Source: Rugalucina vietnamica (taxonomy: Eukaryota > Mollusca > Bivalvia > Lucinida > Lucinidae). From it: 64,000 nt of DNA. The notes under the pieces were generated by a model. It made no database searches and was not told the origin of the DNA. It worked only from the letters and a program-made list of their open reading frames with translations. The stretch lies in assembly GCA_964017185.1 (NCBI GenBank), contig OZ024874.1, positions 16,549,957-16,613,956 of the forward strand, in the 5' to 3' direction. Positions 19,368 through 31,520 of this stretch are shown here, one piece after another. Within the stretch, counting starts at the first letter, position 1; every line of letters starts with the position of its first letter. The position numbers were made by a program, and so were the translations under genes.

Positions 19368-20957
19368 CTGGAAAGGCAACAGTTTGGTGTCTTTGAAATA
19401 AACTATCATTTTATAATGACCTTCAGAATGCTCTTTGGTGAACATATTCCATACTGTCATACATTCTTGTATCAACTGGAGTTGACTATTGTATTGTGGT
19501 TCTATAAAGGACATGTGGTGTAGATCATAATCGTGCTTGGCAGTCTTTTTCTAAATTGTACAAATTTATTGTTCTTAATGTTTTATAGCTGTTTTTCCTC
19601 AGTAAACAGCTATGGTCATGTCGTGACGGTCAGTTATCATAACCAGATTGTTACTGGGCCACTTTCCCTGAGGAGGATTATCAGTACTAAGTGCACATTT
19701 ATTTCACCAATAATGGACAAATGCTCTTATTGAATAGGTTAAAAATGGCTGTAGAAATGCATAATCAAAAAATGTCATACATCTTCTTGAGTTCTTGTTC
19801 CGACTCAAACTTATAATATTCTCTGCAGTTGCGCGCTTAAGTTGACTACTGTACTACTGTATTCATTTTTTTAGTCTGTATTTCTTCTTTCAAACCAGAA
19901 TATCATACATAGACATAAGTCCTTGACTAGGCCTGATTCAAATGTTGATCTTGATTCAGCTGAAATTACTTAATGACCAATTTCTTCATAAAAGGAATGG
20001 GGCGGATGTGAGGATTGATCATCGGCCAGCTTCAGTCGGACAATCGGTACAAGTTTTGAAGACAGATTTTTGTTCACATATATTTCTCCTTGAATGCCCA
20101 ACAAGAAGGCACTTATTTCATCAGCTGATATGAAAATTAAACCATTACAATGGTATAAATTAGTGTTAGTCTTCATTTATGTACACTAGTTTGAGCAAGG
20201 AGACAAACGGAAAAGTCAAGTTTTTTGAAAAGTCAATACTTGTCACAAACACTTTTTGAAATGTCAATACTAGTCACAAAAACTAAATGCTTTCTCTTTA
20301 AGTCAAATTTCATGACTATGTATCAACATTGTATTGATTTTTGCATTTGTTTCATGAGAAACGACAAAAACATAGAAAATGTATTTTTTGATTATACAGA
20401 ATTCGAGCCCTAAAAATGACCCCAGGGGTAAATTACGCTAATTTTATGCACATTTTTGACGGTAAAAGTTATTTGTTTTAATTTAAACTTTCAATATAGT
20501 CTTGTAGATAATTTTTATTGGCAAACATTTAATGCCCCCTTATATATGAGGATGCTAGGTCACATCATATTGTCTGGTACGTTTTCTGCAAATGCATTTT
20601 TTTGCAGTTTTTGTAGACAAATAGTAGAGAAAAGTGGTAAAATAATCACTATGGGCAATAAATTGATGTAAAAATTAGCTTATCATAGCTTCTTATTACT
20701 ATTTACATAAAGAAATACCAAGAAAATAGAGAAAAACTCAAAAATAAAAAAAAATAATGTATCATTTAACAAAGAAGGCGTCGTCTTGGAAAGGCCGACT
20801 TTTCAAACAGGGGGTATGGAAGAGAAATTATGAATAATTTTTAAACCGAACGGTAAAAACTTCTAAAAATCTGTAATTTTGTGCAGAATAAGATGTAGAT
20901 TAACAAAATAGCATAAAAGAACACTTTTGAAATCATAGCTATTACGACCCTAATACC
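19368..20957. other. 3' part of the TTAA-flanked transposon, no gene seen
   Basis: AT-rich, only short frames of 60-71 codons with no recognisable motif. It ends at the TTAA-bounded terminus. Confidence 0.6.
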
Positions 20958-21256
20958 TTAAAACGCCGATGCATTATTCGCTTTCTACGGAAGCACCGAA
21001 GTGCCAGTGAAAATAATACATATACATTAGAATGTGCAAATGTATTAATGATCAACCGACAGCATTAGTTTGAAGAAGCTTATCAGTGAACGTGTACTTG
21101 TTTAGAAAGGAAAATATCAACGTTTCAGAAATATACGGAGGACAATTAGTGTCATTGTGAATAATTCTAGGAGGTTCAAAGCTAAATTGTGAATGTGAAC
21201 AGGAATAATTTTCTACCGAAGCTTGGAAGTGAATAGATATAGTGATACATTGAAAT

Positions 21257-23011
21257 ATGGCGCATCAAATGAGTGAAAGAGAACTGCGCAATTTAAGGCG
21301 TAATCTTCTTAGAGAAGAAGAGGAAACACAACGACGGACAGATGAAGCGATGGCTAATTTACAAAGTCAGAGAGAGCAGCATCTCAGAGATCGAAGCTAT
21401 AGAATGCAGTTATTGGGCACAAATAGCTTAGCAGACAGATCTCAAGTGAGAACAGACATGCAGCTTAGTTCGGCAGTGTCTCCTCAAGACAACTCTGTGT
21501 TCTTGCCTGATGAAGACCAGGATCATAGACAGATTTCACAAGCTCAAGGACCAAGGAGCATTCTAAAGAAAACACCATGTGCTGACCAAATGAACAGTAG
21601 GGAAAGTGAATCAGGACAGGATAGAAGACAATCGAATGTTACATTTGCAAGGAGGCTGACATATTCACAGGAACATGAGCAGGGTCAAGGTGAATTGACC
21701 AGAGATCTTCGAAGTATGGCAATGAGTTTAGAGGATGCTGATTACGGCCTAATTGACCAGGGAGAAAGTTATTTGCAGAATAGGAGTGGGGATAGAATGC
21801 AAGATAATCGCACAGATTCGACGCAGACAGAAAGAACAGGCTCTGAAAGGATGCAGTCTTCATTTCTGAATTTCATGGACAGGGAGATAGAGGACATGGA
21901 TAGACGTCTTAATGTAATGTTAACTAGTGGGAGTGAAATACTGGAGAAGAACAAGATGTTGAACAGATCTTATTCAAAAGATAGGTCAAGAGATGAGTCT
22001 CTGACGGGTGCTAAGACAATTAGTTCACCCAAGAGAGAAAATGAAGGAGCGACAGTCAAGACAAGGATAGACTATGAGCAAGAAAGAAATAGATCTCGTT
22101 CACAGGAGGAAATAATACAATCTACAGTAACGGATAGTAATAGGAGATTACAAGGATATTTTGTCTTAAGAGAGAGACCAGACTTACAAAGGATGGACGT
22201 TGCAAATAGTGCTTTGAGATCTGAAAGAGTTGACACTCCATATGACAGAGGAATATCTAGATACGATACGAATCAAAGGATAGATAGGAACGTAGTGAGC
22301 GATAGGCCAAGAAGTGCAATAAATGCAATAGATTTACAAGTCGAACAGTTATTGCAATTAAGACAAAGATTAGATGAGGCTCAATATAGTGCTATTCAGA
22401 CGGAACCGTTAGACTTACGGACGTCAACTAGTGTTATTAGTGAAAAGGAGCCCAGAATGGAATTGTTGCAACCTATCGACATGAGGCTTAACATACCACA
22501 ACGTGATCAGTACTCTACAGGGATGTTTCATGATGAGAGGATGAATGATCTACGATTTAGAGAAAGGATTGAAAGGCCATTCAATATTCCTCAAAGTGAA
22601 CAGATTCGCGGACAAGAAAACGTCATGAATCTAGAAACACGACGTGAATCTGATTATACGTTTGGCAGAGAAAGAGAGAACAGGAATTATCGTGAAAGAT
22701 CAATAGATGAGATGGTGAATATACCTGTGAAGAGAGAAAATAGCAATGAAGTGAGGGAAAGAACAGAAAGAGGCGAATTGAGAGAAACTCTGGAGAGAAT
22801 GAATCTACCTTATGAACAGTCAGAGGTAATAAGAGAGGAAATACCCTTACTGGAAGATGGGAAAAGGAGAGAAGCAATGTTAAAGGAAAGAGAAATTCAA
22901 CTTATTGAGAGAGAAAGGAAACTTAATGCAAGAAAAATTCAACTTGAAAAGGAGGACAATAGTAGACGGACACTAACTGACAGATATGATCAATTATTGA
23001 AGATACACTAG
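21257..23011 (+). pseudogene. Gag of element 2, N-terminal part
   Basis: 584 codons from ATG 21257 (MAHQMSERELRNLRRNLL). It is rich in Arg, Glu, Gln and Ser, with MDREIEDMDRRL (also found as DREIVDMDRRL in element 1 Gag) and a C-terminal helix ERERKLNARKIQLEKE like residues 942-992 of element 1. It lacks the giant coiled coil of element 1. The frame ends at 23011, while the capsid continues in the -1 frame from about 22990, so a small indel separates the two. Confidence 0.8.
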
Positions 23012-23982
23012 AAGACAGAAATCATGTTGAAAGAAGAGAAATCAGTTCCTCCAAAGACAGAGAGAAAATTTTGACTTTTGATGTCTCAGACATGACTACC
23101 ATCAAAGACAGAAATACAGCAACTGTAGCAACTAACACTGGGCCTATGTTACAGGATTCCACAAACAACTTCCCGAAGATGTCTGTTTTCTCTGGCGAGG
23201 ATCCAAAACCAAAAAGTGAAGCCTCGTTTGAGGAATGGGCCTATGAAGTTAAATACCTAAGTAGGAGATATTCTAAGGCTGGTATGGGTCAGGTAATAAG
23301 GAAAGCATTGAAGGGTCACGCAAAGCAAGCGATACTTCCAATGGGTCCTGATGCAACAGTTTCCCAGATTATTCATAGGTAAGAAGGCGTCTATGGAAAT
23401 GTGGCAACCCCCATGAGTATTCTTCAGGAGTTTTATACTGTATACCAGAAACAGGACGAATCCGTTAGTACCTGGAGTATACGATTGGAAGATATACTCC
23501 AAAGAGCTGTAGATAAAGGCCAAGTTAGACGTTCAGATAAGGACGCATTGCTGAGAGATAAGTTCTGGCGACCGCGCAGAAGTGAGAAACTGAAGATGGC
23601 TACCATACTGCACTTCAGTACAAGTGAAACTTTCGATCTCCTAAGAGAGAAAGTAAGAACAGAAGAGCTAGCAATTCAACCTAGTTCGGCAATGCAACAG
23701 GAGGCCATTAGAACAGAAAGACCAGCTACAAAAGACATCCCTGAATCGAAAGCTGACTTGATTCTAGAAAGACTCACACAGTTAGAGAAGAAAGTAAATA
23801 ACAGAAAACCGAGGTGGAAATGGAAGAATAAAACAGACAATGAAGATGGTGAAGAAACTCTTAATCAAAATGCTGGAGGGAGTCACAGTCAACAGAATCA
23901 TAATCCGAAACAGCAACATCAACAACAGCCAGAACAGAATCCATCAGATAGAGCAAGAAACCAACAACAGGTTTTAAACTAG
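22990..23982 (+). pseudogene. Gag of element 2, capsid part with a nonsense codon
   Basis: Resembles the element 1 capsid from FSGEDPKPKSEASFEEW on. A TAA at 23380-23382 replaces the Leu found in element 1 (K-L-E against R-stop-E). The frame then continues through QEFYTVYQKQDESVSTWS to the end at 23982. The C-terminal part is Gln/Asn-rich and, like element 1, has no CCHC knuckle. It ends exactly after the frameshift heptamer. Confidence 0.85.
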
Positions 23983-24032
23983 AAGGCGTCTCCATCGAGG
24001 GGCAGACTGGGGACAGACGCCTTTCCAGCCCC
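23973..24032 (+). promoter_or_regulatory. -1 frameshift signal of element 2 (conserved, covarying)
   Basis: T TTA AAC at 23973-23979 in the Gag frame, directly followed by the stop TAG. AAGGCGTCT (23983-23991) pairs perfectly with AGACGCCTT (24015-24023). GGGGC (23999-24003) can pair with GCCCC (24028-24032) as stem 2. Protein similarity resumes in the -1 frame (NIKGFFDKFVGHSNE against NINERGQFSRLVGHSNE in element 1). Confidence 0.85.
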
Positions 24033-27000
24033 AATATCAAAGGATTCTTTGACAAGTTTGTTGGTCACTCCAATGAAACACATGTTGGATTCTGTGGCAG
24101 GGAAACAAATGCATTAGTGGATAGCGGATCACAGATAACTACGGTTACTGAGGAATTCTATTACACCTTATCTCCTAGACCGCGTCTGTTTTCATTAAAG
24201 GAAATTGGGCTCGATCTTAATATTCAGGGAGCAGAAGGACATGATATTCCGTATATCGGCTGTATACTAGCCCAAGTTAAAGTGCCATTCTTGCCTAACA
24301 CTGAAATAGAAGTGGGAGCTTTAGTAGTGCCTTTGACTGATTATGGGCAACATGTCCCAGTGATCATTGGTACAAATGTGATCGGCCGATGTAGGAATAA
24401 ATGTAAGGAGGACACCACTGTGCCAGATAATTGGAAAGATGCATTTGTTGCTTGCCAAACAGAATCAGCTGGAGTTGTCAAATCTACCAACAAAGTGACC
24501 ATCAGGCTTAAACCAAATGTGTCTATTATTCTGTCAGGGATGGTGAAGAACTGTAGGCAGATTGTTAGTGCTGTGACAGAGACCACGAAAGGGGCATCAA
24601 GCAGGATAGGCGTTTGTCCCCGGGTTGTCAAACTTGATAAGATTGGAAAGAATCAAAGAGTGCCAGTGAAGATATATAATGTATCAGCAAGGAAATAGAG
24701 ATAACTCCTAAAACAGCACTTTGTGAACTCCATGAAGTCAAAGTATTAAGACATCTGGACTTGGATACACCAGGAGAAAATGTGTAAAGCTGTCAACAAA
24801 CGGTTCAGGAGTCAACACTGCCAGAGGACAAAGAATTACCAGCCGGGATAGATCTGACTGACTCTGCAGTGACAGAAGAACAAAGACAGGAACTGACGCA
24901 ATTTCTGATTAGATGGAAGGGAATATTTTCTAAAGGGCTCACTGACCTTGGAAACTGCGACAAATTGAAACACCGGATCAAATTAAACGATGATAAACCG
25001 TTCAAGGATCCTCATCGTCGAATCCCAGCTGCGCTGTTCCAGGAAGTACGTGAACACCTGCAAGAAATGCTCGACGCCGGTGCTATACGACCATGCAAAA
25101 GTCCCTATTCATCTAATGTGGTGATTGTGAGAAAGAAAGACGGCACAATAAGATTCTGTGTGGACTTCCGGAAACTAAGCAACAGAACAGTTAAAGATGC
25201 CTATGCCATTCCCAGAACAGAAGAAACTCTCCATCTGCTTGCCGGTGCCAAGTATTTTACCAAGCTGGATCTCCGGAGCGGGTACTGGCAAGTGGAGATA
25301 GAGGAAGAAGACAAGCCGAAGACAGCCTTCCAAGTAGGGACCCTCGGTTTTTATGAATTTCACAGGAATCCCTTCTGTTTATGCAACGCCCCAGCGACTT
25401 TCCAGCGTCTCATGGAGCTGTGTATGGGCGACATGAATCTGCGTGAATGCTTAGTTTATCTGGACGACATCATTTTTTTCTCGACGACTTTTGAGGAACA
25501 TATCGACAGCCTACAAGAGTTTTCACCAGACTACAAGAGTACAACCTTAAACTGAAGGCAACCAAGTGTGAATTCATGAAATCGGAGGTCACATACTTGG
25601 GTCATATAGTATCTCAGGATGGAATCAGAACGGATCCAGAAAAGACAGCTGCAATTGAAAACTGGCCAGAACCAAAGACAGTGAAAGATGTGCGCGCTTT
25701 TCTTGGATTTACCGGATACTACCGGCATTTCATTAAGAATTATGCCAGGATAGCAAGGCCGCTAAACGACCTTTTTGTTGGGCACAGCACTGCCAAGAAT
25801 AACAGACTATCAAAGAGGCCGAGAGCACAGAAAACACCATTCATATGGACAGACGCCCAGCAGATGGCATTCGAGACACTCAAGGAGAAACTGACGAACC
25901 CTCAAGTCCTTGCCTACGCTGATTACCGTCTGCCATTCAAACTTCATACAGAAGCCTCTACGGCAGGCCTTGGAGCCGTGCTCTACCAACATCAGGATGG
26001 CCAAGACAGAGTTGTAAGCTATGCCAGTAGGAGCCTCAAACCGTCGGAGAAAAATTACCCGGCTCATAAATTGGAGTTCTTGGCTCTGAAATGGTCTGTT
26101 ACCGAGAAGTTCCACGATTACCTTTATGGAACCAACTTCGAGGTATTCACAGATAACAATCCACTGACCTACGTGTTTACAACTGCTAAGTTGGATGCGA
26201 CAGGACACAGATGGCTTGCCGAGCTCTCCAATTACAACTACAGTCTCACCTACCGAAGTGGTAAGAAGAATATTGACGCAGACGGGCTATCAAGACTCAA
26301 TGAGAACACAGCCACAACGTCAGTCTTTCCAGAAGTCCTGAAAGCTATATGCAATACAGTTGTTGCACAGGATGCGGACACAGAACCGTTAGTTGACAGC
26401 CTTGCACCTCCTGACATCACACAATACATCGGAAAGGATGAATCTGAAAATATACAAGCAGAGACAATTTCACATACAGCACTTACCTCGCAGGACTGGC
26501 AACGGGCCCAAGCTGCTGATGATAACATCAACTTTGTAGTCGACGCTGTACTCACAGGAGTAAAGCCTACAACAGAACAGGTTAAACGCAACAACATAGA
26601 TGCTGGATACTTACCTGATTGGGACAAGTACTTGTTGAACGACGGCGTCCTCTACAAAACAGAGACTATCAATGGTGAGGAATTCAGCAGACTAGTCCTT
26701 CCAGATGCCTTCAGAGACAAAGTGTTCAAGTCGTACCATGACGACTTAGGTCACCAGGGTCGAGACAGAACTGCTTCGCTGATCAAGCAACGCTTTTTCT
26801 GGCCCTATATGTATAAGTTCATTCGCGAACGCGTACAGTCGTGTGGACGCTGTATACGCCGGAAAACAGCACCCGTAAAGGCCGCGCATCTCGTCAATAT
26901 AACGTCGTCCGCGCCGATGGAACTTGTCTGCATAGACTACCTCTCTTTGGAAAGATCGAAGGGCGGGTTTGAGAATATCCTGGTCATAACAGACCACTTC

Positions 27001-27583
27001 AGTCGTTATGCCCAGGCTATTCCGACAAGAAATCAAACGGCTCAAACAACTGCCCGTGCATTGTTTGAGAATTTTTTTCTGCATTACGGTTTTCCGGCAA
27101 AGTTACACAGCGACAAAGGTGCAAACTTTGAATCCAAAGTTATCAAGAAGCTGTGTGAAGTTGCCGGAATACAGAAAACCCGCACCACTCCCTACCACCC
27201 AATGGGGAATGGTATGGTTGAACGATTCAACCATACCCTACTGAACATGCTTGGTACGATGAGCGAGAAACAAAAGACTGATTGGAAAGCACATGTGCCT
27301 TCCTTTACTCCCGCCTACAATGCTGCTGTGCATGAGAGTACGGGTTTCTCGCCGTTTTACCTCATGTTCGGGCGCCATCCCCGATTTGCGATAGATGCGT
27401 TCCTTGGGATTCGATCTTCCGAAGAAAGAAAGTTTCATCAAGATTATGTAGACAAGTTGAAGGACCGCATGGCAGATGCCTACCAGAACGCGAGTGAAGA
27501 AGCCAGACAGAAGGGTAGGAAATACAAGCGGTACTACGATCACGGTGTTCGCTATTCGGTGTTGGAACCTGGTGACCGAGTTC
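23979..27583 (+). pseudogene. Pol of element 2, broken and 3'-truncated
   Basis: The protease has D-S-G just after 24117. Frame breaks occur near 24690 (indel) and about 25520 (indel), with a stop at about 24784. RT has YLDDIIFF near 25457. In RNase H the motif HTDAS of element 1 reads HTEAS. The integrase zinc domain and core are intact (Asp at 27112, Glu at 27220, again D,D(35)E). Similarity to element 1 stops inside LEPGDRVL near 27583, where unrelated inverted- and direct-repeat DNA begins, so the C-terminus and 3' LTR are gone. No LTR is recognisable at the 5' side either. This is an old, dead relative of element 1. Confidence 0.9.
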
Positions 27584-27720
27584 TGTGTAGTCAATTTTAC
27601 CAGAACATGATGAAATGATGATGATTAGCAGCAACTTCAATCCATAGCGATGTCTGCAATTATAATAATATATCCAAAATATATTATGGTACCAAAAATG
27701 GTAAAATTGACTACACAGAA
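27581..27720. repeat. 22-bp inverted repeat pair at the element 2 break
   Basis: TTCTGTGTAGTCAATTTTAC (27581-27602) is the reverse complement of the stretch ending in CTACACAGAA (27699-27720). It marks the left edge of foreign DNA that truncates pol, possibly a small terminal-inverted-repeat element. Confidence 0.6.
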
Positions 27721-27764
27721 AAGTATACAACTTGACTGGCTTGGCTAATGGCGTTAAGTGCAGT
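27654..27764 (+). repeat. 111-bp direct repeat, copy 1 (copy 2 at 28005-28115)
   Basis: From CTGCAATTATAATAAT to GGCGTTAAGTGCAGT, repeated at 28005-28115 with almost no change. The two copies enclose about 240 bp with no gene. The arrangement resembles a short terminal-direct-repeat element. Confidence 0.8.
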
Positions 27765-28242
27765 AATAACAAACCACAGCATGAATCAACAATGAATAAT
27801 GATAACAACATTTATGAAATGTGCGGATTTAAACAACATGACGTATGACCTTTGACCTTGACCTTGCAGTTTCATGGCTTACAAAACATTACACGGCAAA
27901 TAAAATATTCAAAACCAGACAAATCTATCGATTTCTCAATTACCAAATGTCTGTATTTCTTCAAAATAGATCAAAGAATGTACAAAATACAAAAGATTAC
28001 ATACCTGCAATTATAATAATATATCCAAAATATATTATGGTACCAAAAATGGTAAAATTGACTACACCGAAAAGTATACAACTTGACTGGCTTGGCTAAT
28101 GGCGTTAAGTGCAGTGAGGCATGCGCAACGATCATGCATATTGAAACTTACACACGCCTACGGCGAAGACGCTATTAACGCATTTTGGTACACGGTATAT
28201 AATCGAAACGGACCTTAAATCGCAGGTAACATCTGACCATGA

Positions 28243-28320
28243 CATGTAATTTCATACATTTGTATTCCCATACTTGTAAATGTTTATAGCCAAAGGCAAA
28301 AGGCTTATTTTGCTTATAAA

Positions 28321-28379
<59 letters not shown>

Positions 28380-28476
28380 GTATGATACTTGTATTAGCAC
28401 GTGATTATATTGTGGTATGGAAGATTTTTTCAAAGGAATTTTGACTTATTTTTCAAAATGTCACAACACATAAATC
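28243..28476 (-). repeat. Right arm of the long-spaced inverted repeat
   Basis: Reverse complement of 15376-15616, including an ATTG run (about 28321-28376) and unique flanks on both sides. Confidence 0.85.
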
Positions 28477-29201
28477 TAGGTTTTAGAGGATAGACAACCC
28501 AAAACTTGTATCAATGGAAATAGCAAAGATCTGATACAAAGCAGCATTACATAAGTAAAACATGTCCGTGCAATATATACCCCCTTTCACCCCACTTTTA
28601 TATAGTAAAACTGGGATTTGCAGGGATATACCTATTTTTCTTATTTTTGCTCCAAAACATAGATTGTGGGTACTCGTTACAATTTATGTTTTGAGCGAAA
28701 ATAAGAAAAAATAAAAAAAAAATCTTCTGAAAATTTTCAAAATTTTCAACTTAAGAAAACTCTGTATATAATATGGGCATGTTTTCGTAATGAACAGTTA
28801 CGATCAGTCATAATGGAAATAAAATTTTGAGGCTCTAAAACTTCTATACCGACATTCTTTCAATTTTAAAATTCATAACGCTATGTTTTAATTACAGTTC
28901 TCGTAAAAATTGCAGTTTCTGTTTTAGGAAAATAACTTCGCCTCCTCGGCTACTCGGTATGTGTAAGCAAGGTTTTGAAGCCTCCGCAAGTATAAGATCG
29001 TTCTTCTAACCGTTTTTATTCTAACATTATGGACTCAGTTTGCAATGATTAATTGTATCATCATAAAATGGTAGGGTGATTTCAATATCGAAAAGAACCT
29101 GCATGTATTTATAGCTGCCAAGTAATTTTCTTCTGGTGCACATGCTGGTTTAGGCAAAAAACGAGTCGATGACAAGAATTAAAGAACATCCCTCGCATTA
29201 T
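28477..29201. mobile_element. Right end of the mariner-like element, with family A copy 2 inside
   Basis: The family A repeat occupies about 28560-28800. The right terminus (AAAGAACATCCCTCGC) ends near 29200 next to TA. No transposase frame is visible. Confidence 0.5.
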
Positions 29202-29452
29202 AAAGAATTTGATAAAAAAAAAAACTTATTACAAGCTGATTAACATCCTCTCGTTGTTTATGTAACATAACATAACATAACATAACATAACATAACATAA
29301 TATAACTTTATTTCTCTCATACTGTATACAATACAATACATGAGGAATTGAACACTGATCAAATAAATATACAATTAATTGTTTGTTGAGGTGCGTGCGC
29401 AGTTTACAGGCACTAAAATTTGCTTAAGATAATATATATGAACCTACTTAAT
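29198..29452 (-). repeat. Dispersed repeat with ATAAC tail, right copy
   Basis: Direct copy of 15727-15972, with a slightly longer A run and a few substitutions. It starts exactly where the mariner-like end stops. Confidence 0.8.
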
Positions 29453-29994
29453 TGCTGTAATAGTTTTATCTTTGTACTTGTCATAAGTGTTTGGAATTTC
29501 AGGGTATTAACATGTTTACGATAAAAACTCGGTAAATATAATCTTCTAGTTTCTTTAAAAACTCATGCATATAGAACTGTTTGTCCCTAACCTTTTTCAG
29601 CTAGATACACAGTCCTTTTATGCCTTGCATGTGAAAATAGTTTGTGGATCATATTAGCTGAAATAAAGAAAAGATAATAAATTAAACCATTTTTTTTCAG
29701 CTTGAAACGGCTGAAATTAAGATAATGTGATGCTATAGTGGCGTTGCGTTGAAATGTTTACTGAGGCAGTAGTGCTTTACTTTTCAATGGATTTTTATTT
29801 CATCCATAGCACACGGTATTTGTGTCAGTTAGACAGGGAGCAACTGAGGTTTTGAATTTCATCTAATTTATAAATGTATACTAAACAACTGGAGTTTGAA
29901 TCTCATTTTTATTCGAAATTATATGTTATGTATTATAGCATCGTGTGCCTTTTCTACTTTCCTTTCAATATTGAAACATTGAATGAGAATAACA

Positions 29995-30025
<31 letters not shown>

Positions 30026-30262
30026 TAAAAATAAAAATAATAATAAACAGCAAACATAAGATTATTGTATCAATGAGTCCAGTTGCCAAAACGGAATGCG
30101 TGTATATAGACAACACACGTAAGTGTGGTATGTGGTATGTTAGCTACCTGACTTAGAAATACTTAAACATCCAGAATGTTTCAAAGACTTTTGCAAAACC
30201 TACTTCTAATTAAGGTTTACGCATCAGCTTATGTGACACCACCGTACTTAACCTTTCTATTT
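29453..30262. other. Non-coding, with AAT microsatellite
   Basis: No supported gene. AAT/ATAA repeats lie at about 29997-30053. Confidence 0.65.
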
Positions 30263-30496
30263 GAGCCGCCTCTTGAGAAAACCAACAATGTGGTTTCCGG
30301 CCAGGTCTGACACAAATCGGACTGTACAAGCACAGAAGCTGGCTAGAAGCTTGAAATTTTGGATTTAGAAAGTAGAGTAATTGTACTATCCGTGTAGCGA
30401 AAACAAAGGCGCTGATCAGCTTCGCAGTTACTGCGAAGCTGATCTGCGCCTTTGTTTTCGCTTATGCAGATTGTTGGTTTTCTCATAATGCGGCTC
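30263..30496 (-). repeat. Palindromic MITE family M, copy 2
   Basis: Complete copy in reverse orientation: GAGCCGCCTCTTGAGAAAAC to CTCATAATGCGGCTC, with the full core palindrome at about 30400-30460. Confidence 0.85.
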
Positions 30497-30642
30497 ATTT
30501 GTCGTACCTCCCTCATTCCTCTGTTTGTCGCTGTGACCAATCCCACCAGTACTGTACGCCAGAGAAAGAGTCACCAATAGACAGAGTACGGGCGGGTGGA
30601 CGGTACAGTTAAACATCACACTGGCCTGATTAACACAGAAAT

Positions 30643-30872
30643 GAGCCGCCACATGGGAAAACCAACAATCTGCCAAGGCGAAAACAAAGGTGCAGATCAG
30701 CTTCGCAGTAACTGATCAGCGCCTTTGTTTTCCTTACACGGATAGTACATTTGCCCTTCTTCTTAAATTCGAAATTTCAAGCTTATAGCCTGCTTCTGTG
30801 ACTGTGCATCCATCCTGATTTGTGTCAGACCTGTTCGGAAACCACATTGTTGGTTTTCCCACGAGGCGGCTC
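30643..30872 (+). repeat. Palindromic MITE family M, copy 3
   Basis: GAGCCGCCACATGGGAAAAC to CCCACGAGGCGGCTC. The core palindrome has lost part of its right arm. Confidence 0.85.
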
Positions 30873-31039
30873 AAATGTGACTATTTTGTTAATTTATGGT
30901 ACAATGGATACTTTTTTTATCTTTTACTAGGCACTGAAGCCATACCGTGTGCGAGTTAATTGGCACTTTTACCAATACTGAATAATATTGATTAAAACAA
31001 ATCATACAGGGGCGGTTTCTTAATCACTCGATCGTCTCA

Positions 31040-31205
31040 CCGCTGTAACTGGTGTGGGTTCGAGCCCCGCTCTGGCCACATGTGAGACAAGCCAAGTTCT
31101 GCTTGCGGGTGTGTCAGGTGGTTTTTCTCGGGGTTCTCCCGTTTTCGCCCCACCTACTGATTGGCCCGTCTCATATGAGCTGAAATAACCATGAAAGGGA
31201 CGTAA
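31040..31205 (+). repeat. tRNA-derived SINE, 5'-truncated
   Basis: B box GGGTTCGAGCCCC is followed by a body with GGTTTTTCTCGGGGTTCTCC and the end GAAAGGGACGTAAAACTGAA, then an AT run (31210-31230). The body phrase and the GGGACGTAAA end are typical of CORE-type SINEs. The A box is not convincing. Confidence 0.7.
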
Positions 31206-31520
31206 AACTGAATATATATATATATATATAGTAAATAAAAAGTTCTTTAGAATGCACAATTTCTTTATTTCGTATGGCTGACCGGTTTCATGATAAATAT
31301 CAATTTTCAAAGCCTTTAAACAAATGTGGTTTCCATTAAAGTAAAATGGCGTCCTGTTGTCAAGCGACACGACGTAACGTAACGCCAAATACTTCCTTCC
31401 GTTAATTACATTGCATGTAACGAAATGTCTGTTTAAATACGTCGTAAATACAATGTACGCAACTTGTCTCTAAATTATAAACAAAAACAATAAGACTTAA
31501 TGTAAAGAGTTCAGTTTTGG

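Larger units (their letters stand above)
16010..20957 (+). mobile_element. TTAA-flanked DNA transposon (Kolobok/Mutator-like), decayed
   Basis: TTAA at 16006-16009 is followed by GGTATTACACCC. At the other end GACCCTAATACC is followed by TTAA at 20958-20961. The termini are imperfect inverted repeats (GGTATTA, five variable bases, then RTAATA) inside a TTAA duplication. TTAA targets are typical of the piggyBac and Kolobok superfamilies. Inside are Mutator-like transposase exons and a DnaQ-like exonuclease exon, plus a GC-rich MITE, a SINE and a family-A repeat. The transposase is broken, so the copy is probably dead. Superfamily assignment is inference. Confidence 0.55.

Noticed and set aside
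22990-23011. A programmed frameshift within gag of element 2
   Set aside because: The overlap has no slippery heptamer, and element 1 has an uninterrupted gag, so an indel mutation is the simpler explanation.
30343-30676. Small proteins containing RKPTICISENKGADQLRS-type sequence (also at 48914, 50087 and 58999)
   Set aside because: These are translations of the palindromic MITE family and not genes, although similar entries appear in databases.
31231-31333. Hammerhead ribozyme in the terminal repeats of the Penelope-like element
   Set aside because: Such ribozymes are known in this class, and GAAACCGGTC is present near a short foldback, but the conserved CTGATGA core is absent, so a functional motif is not supported.
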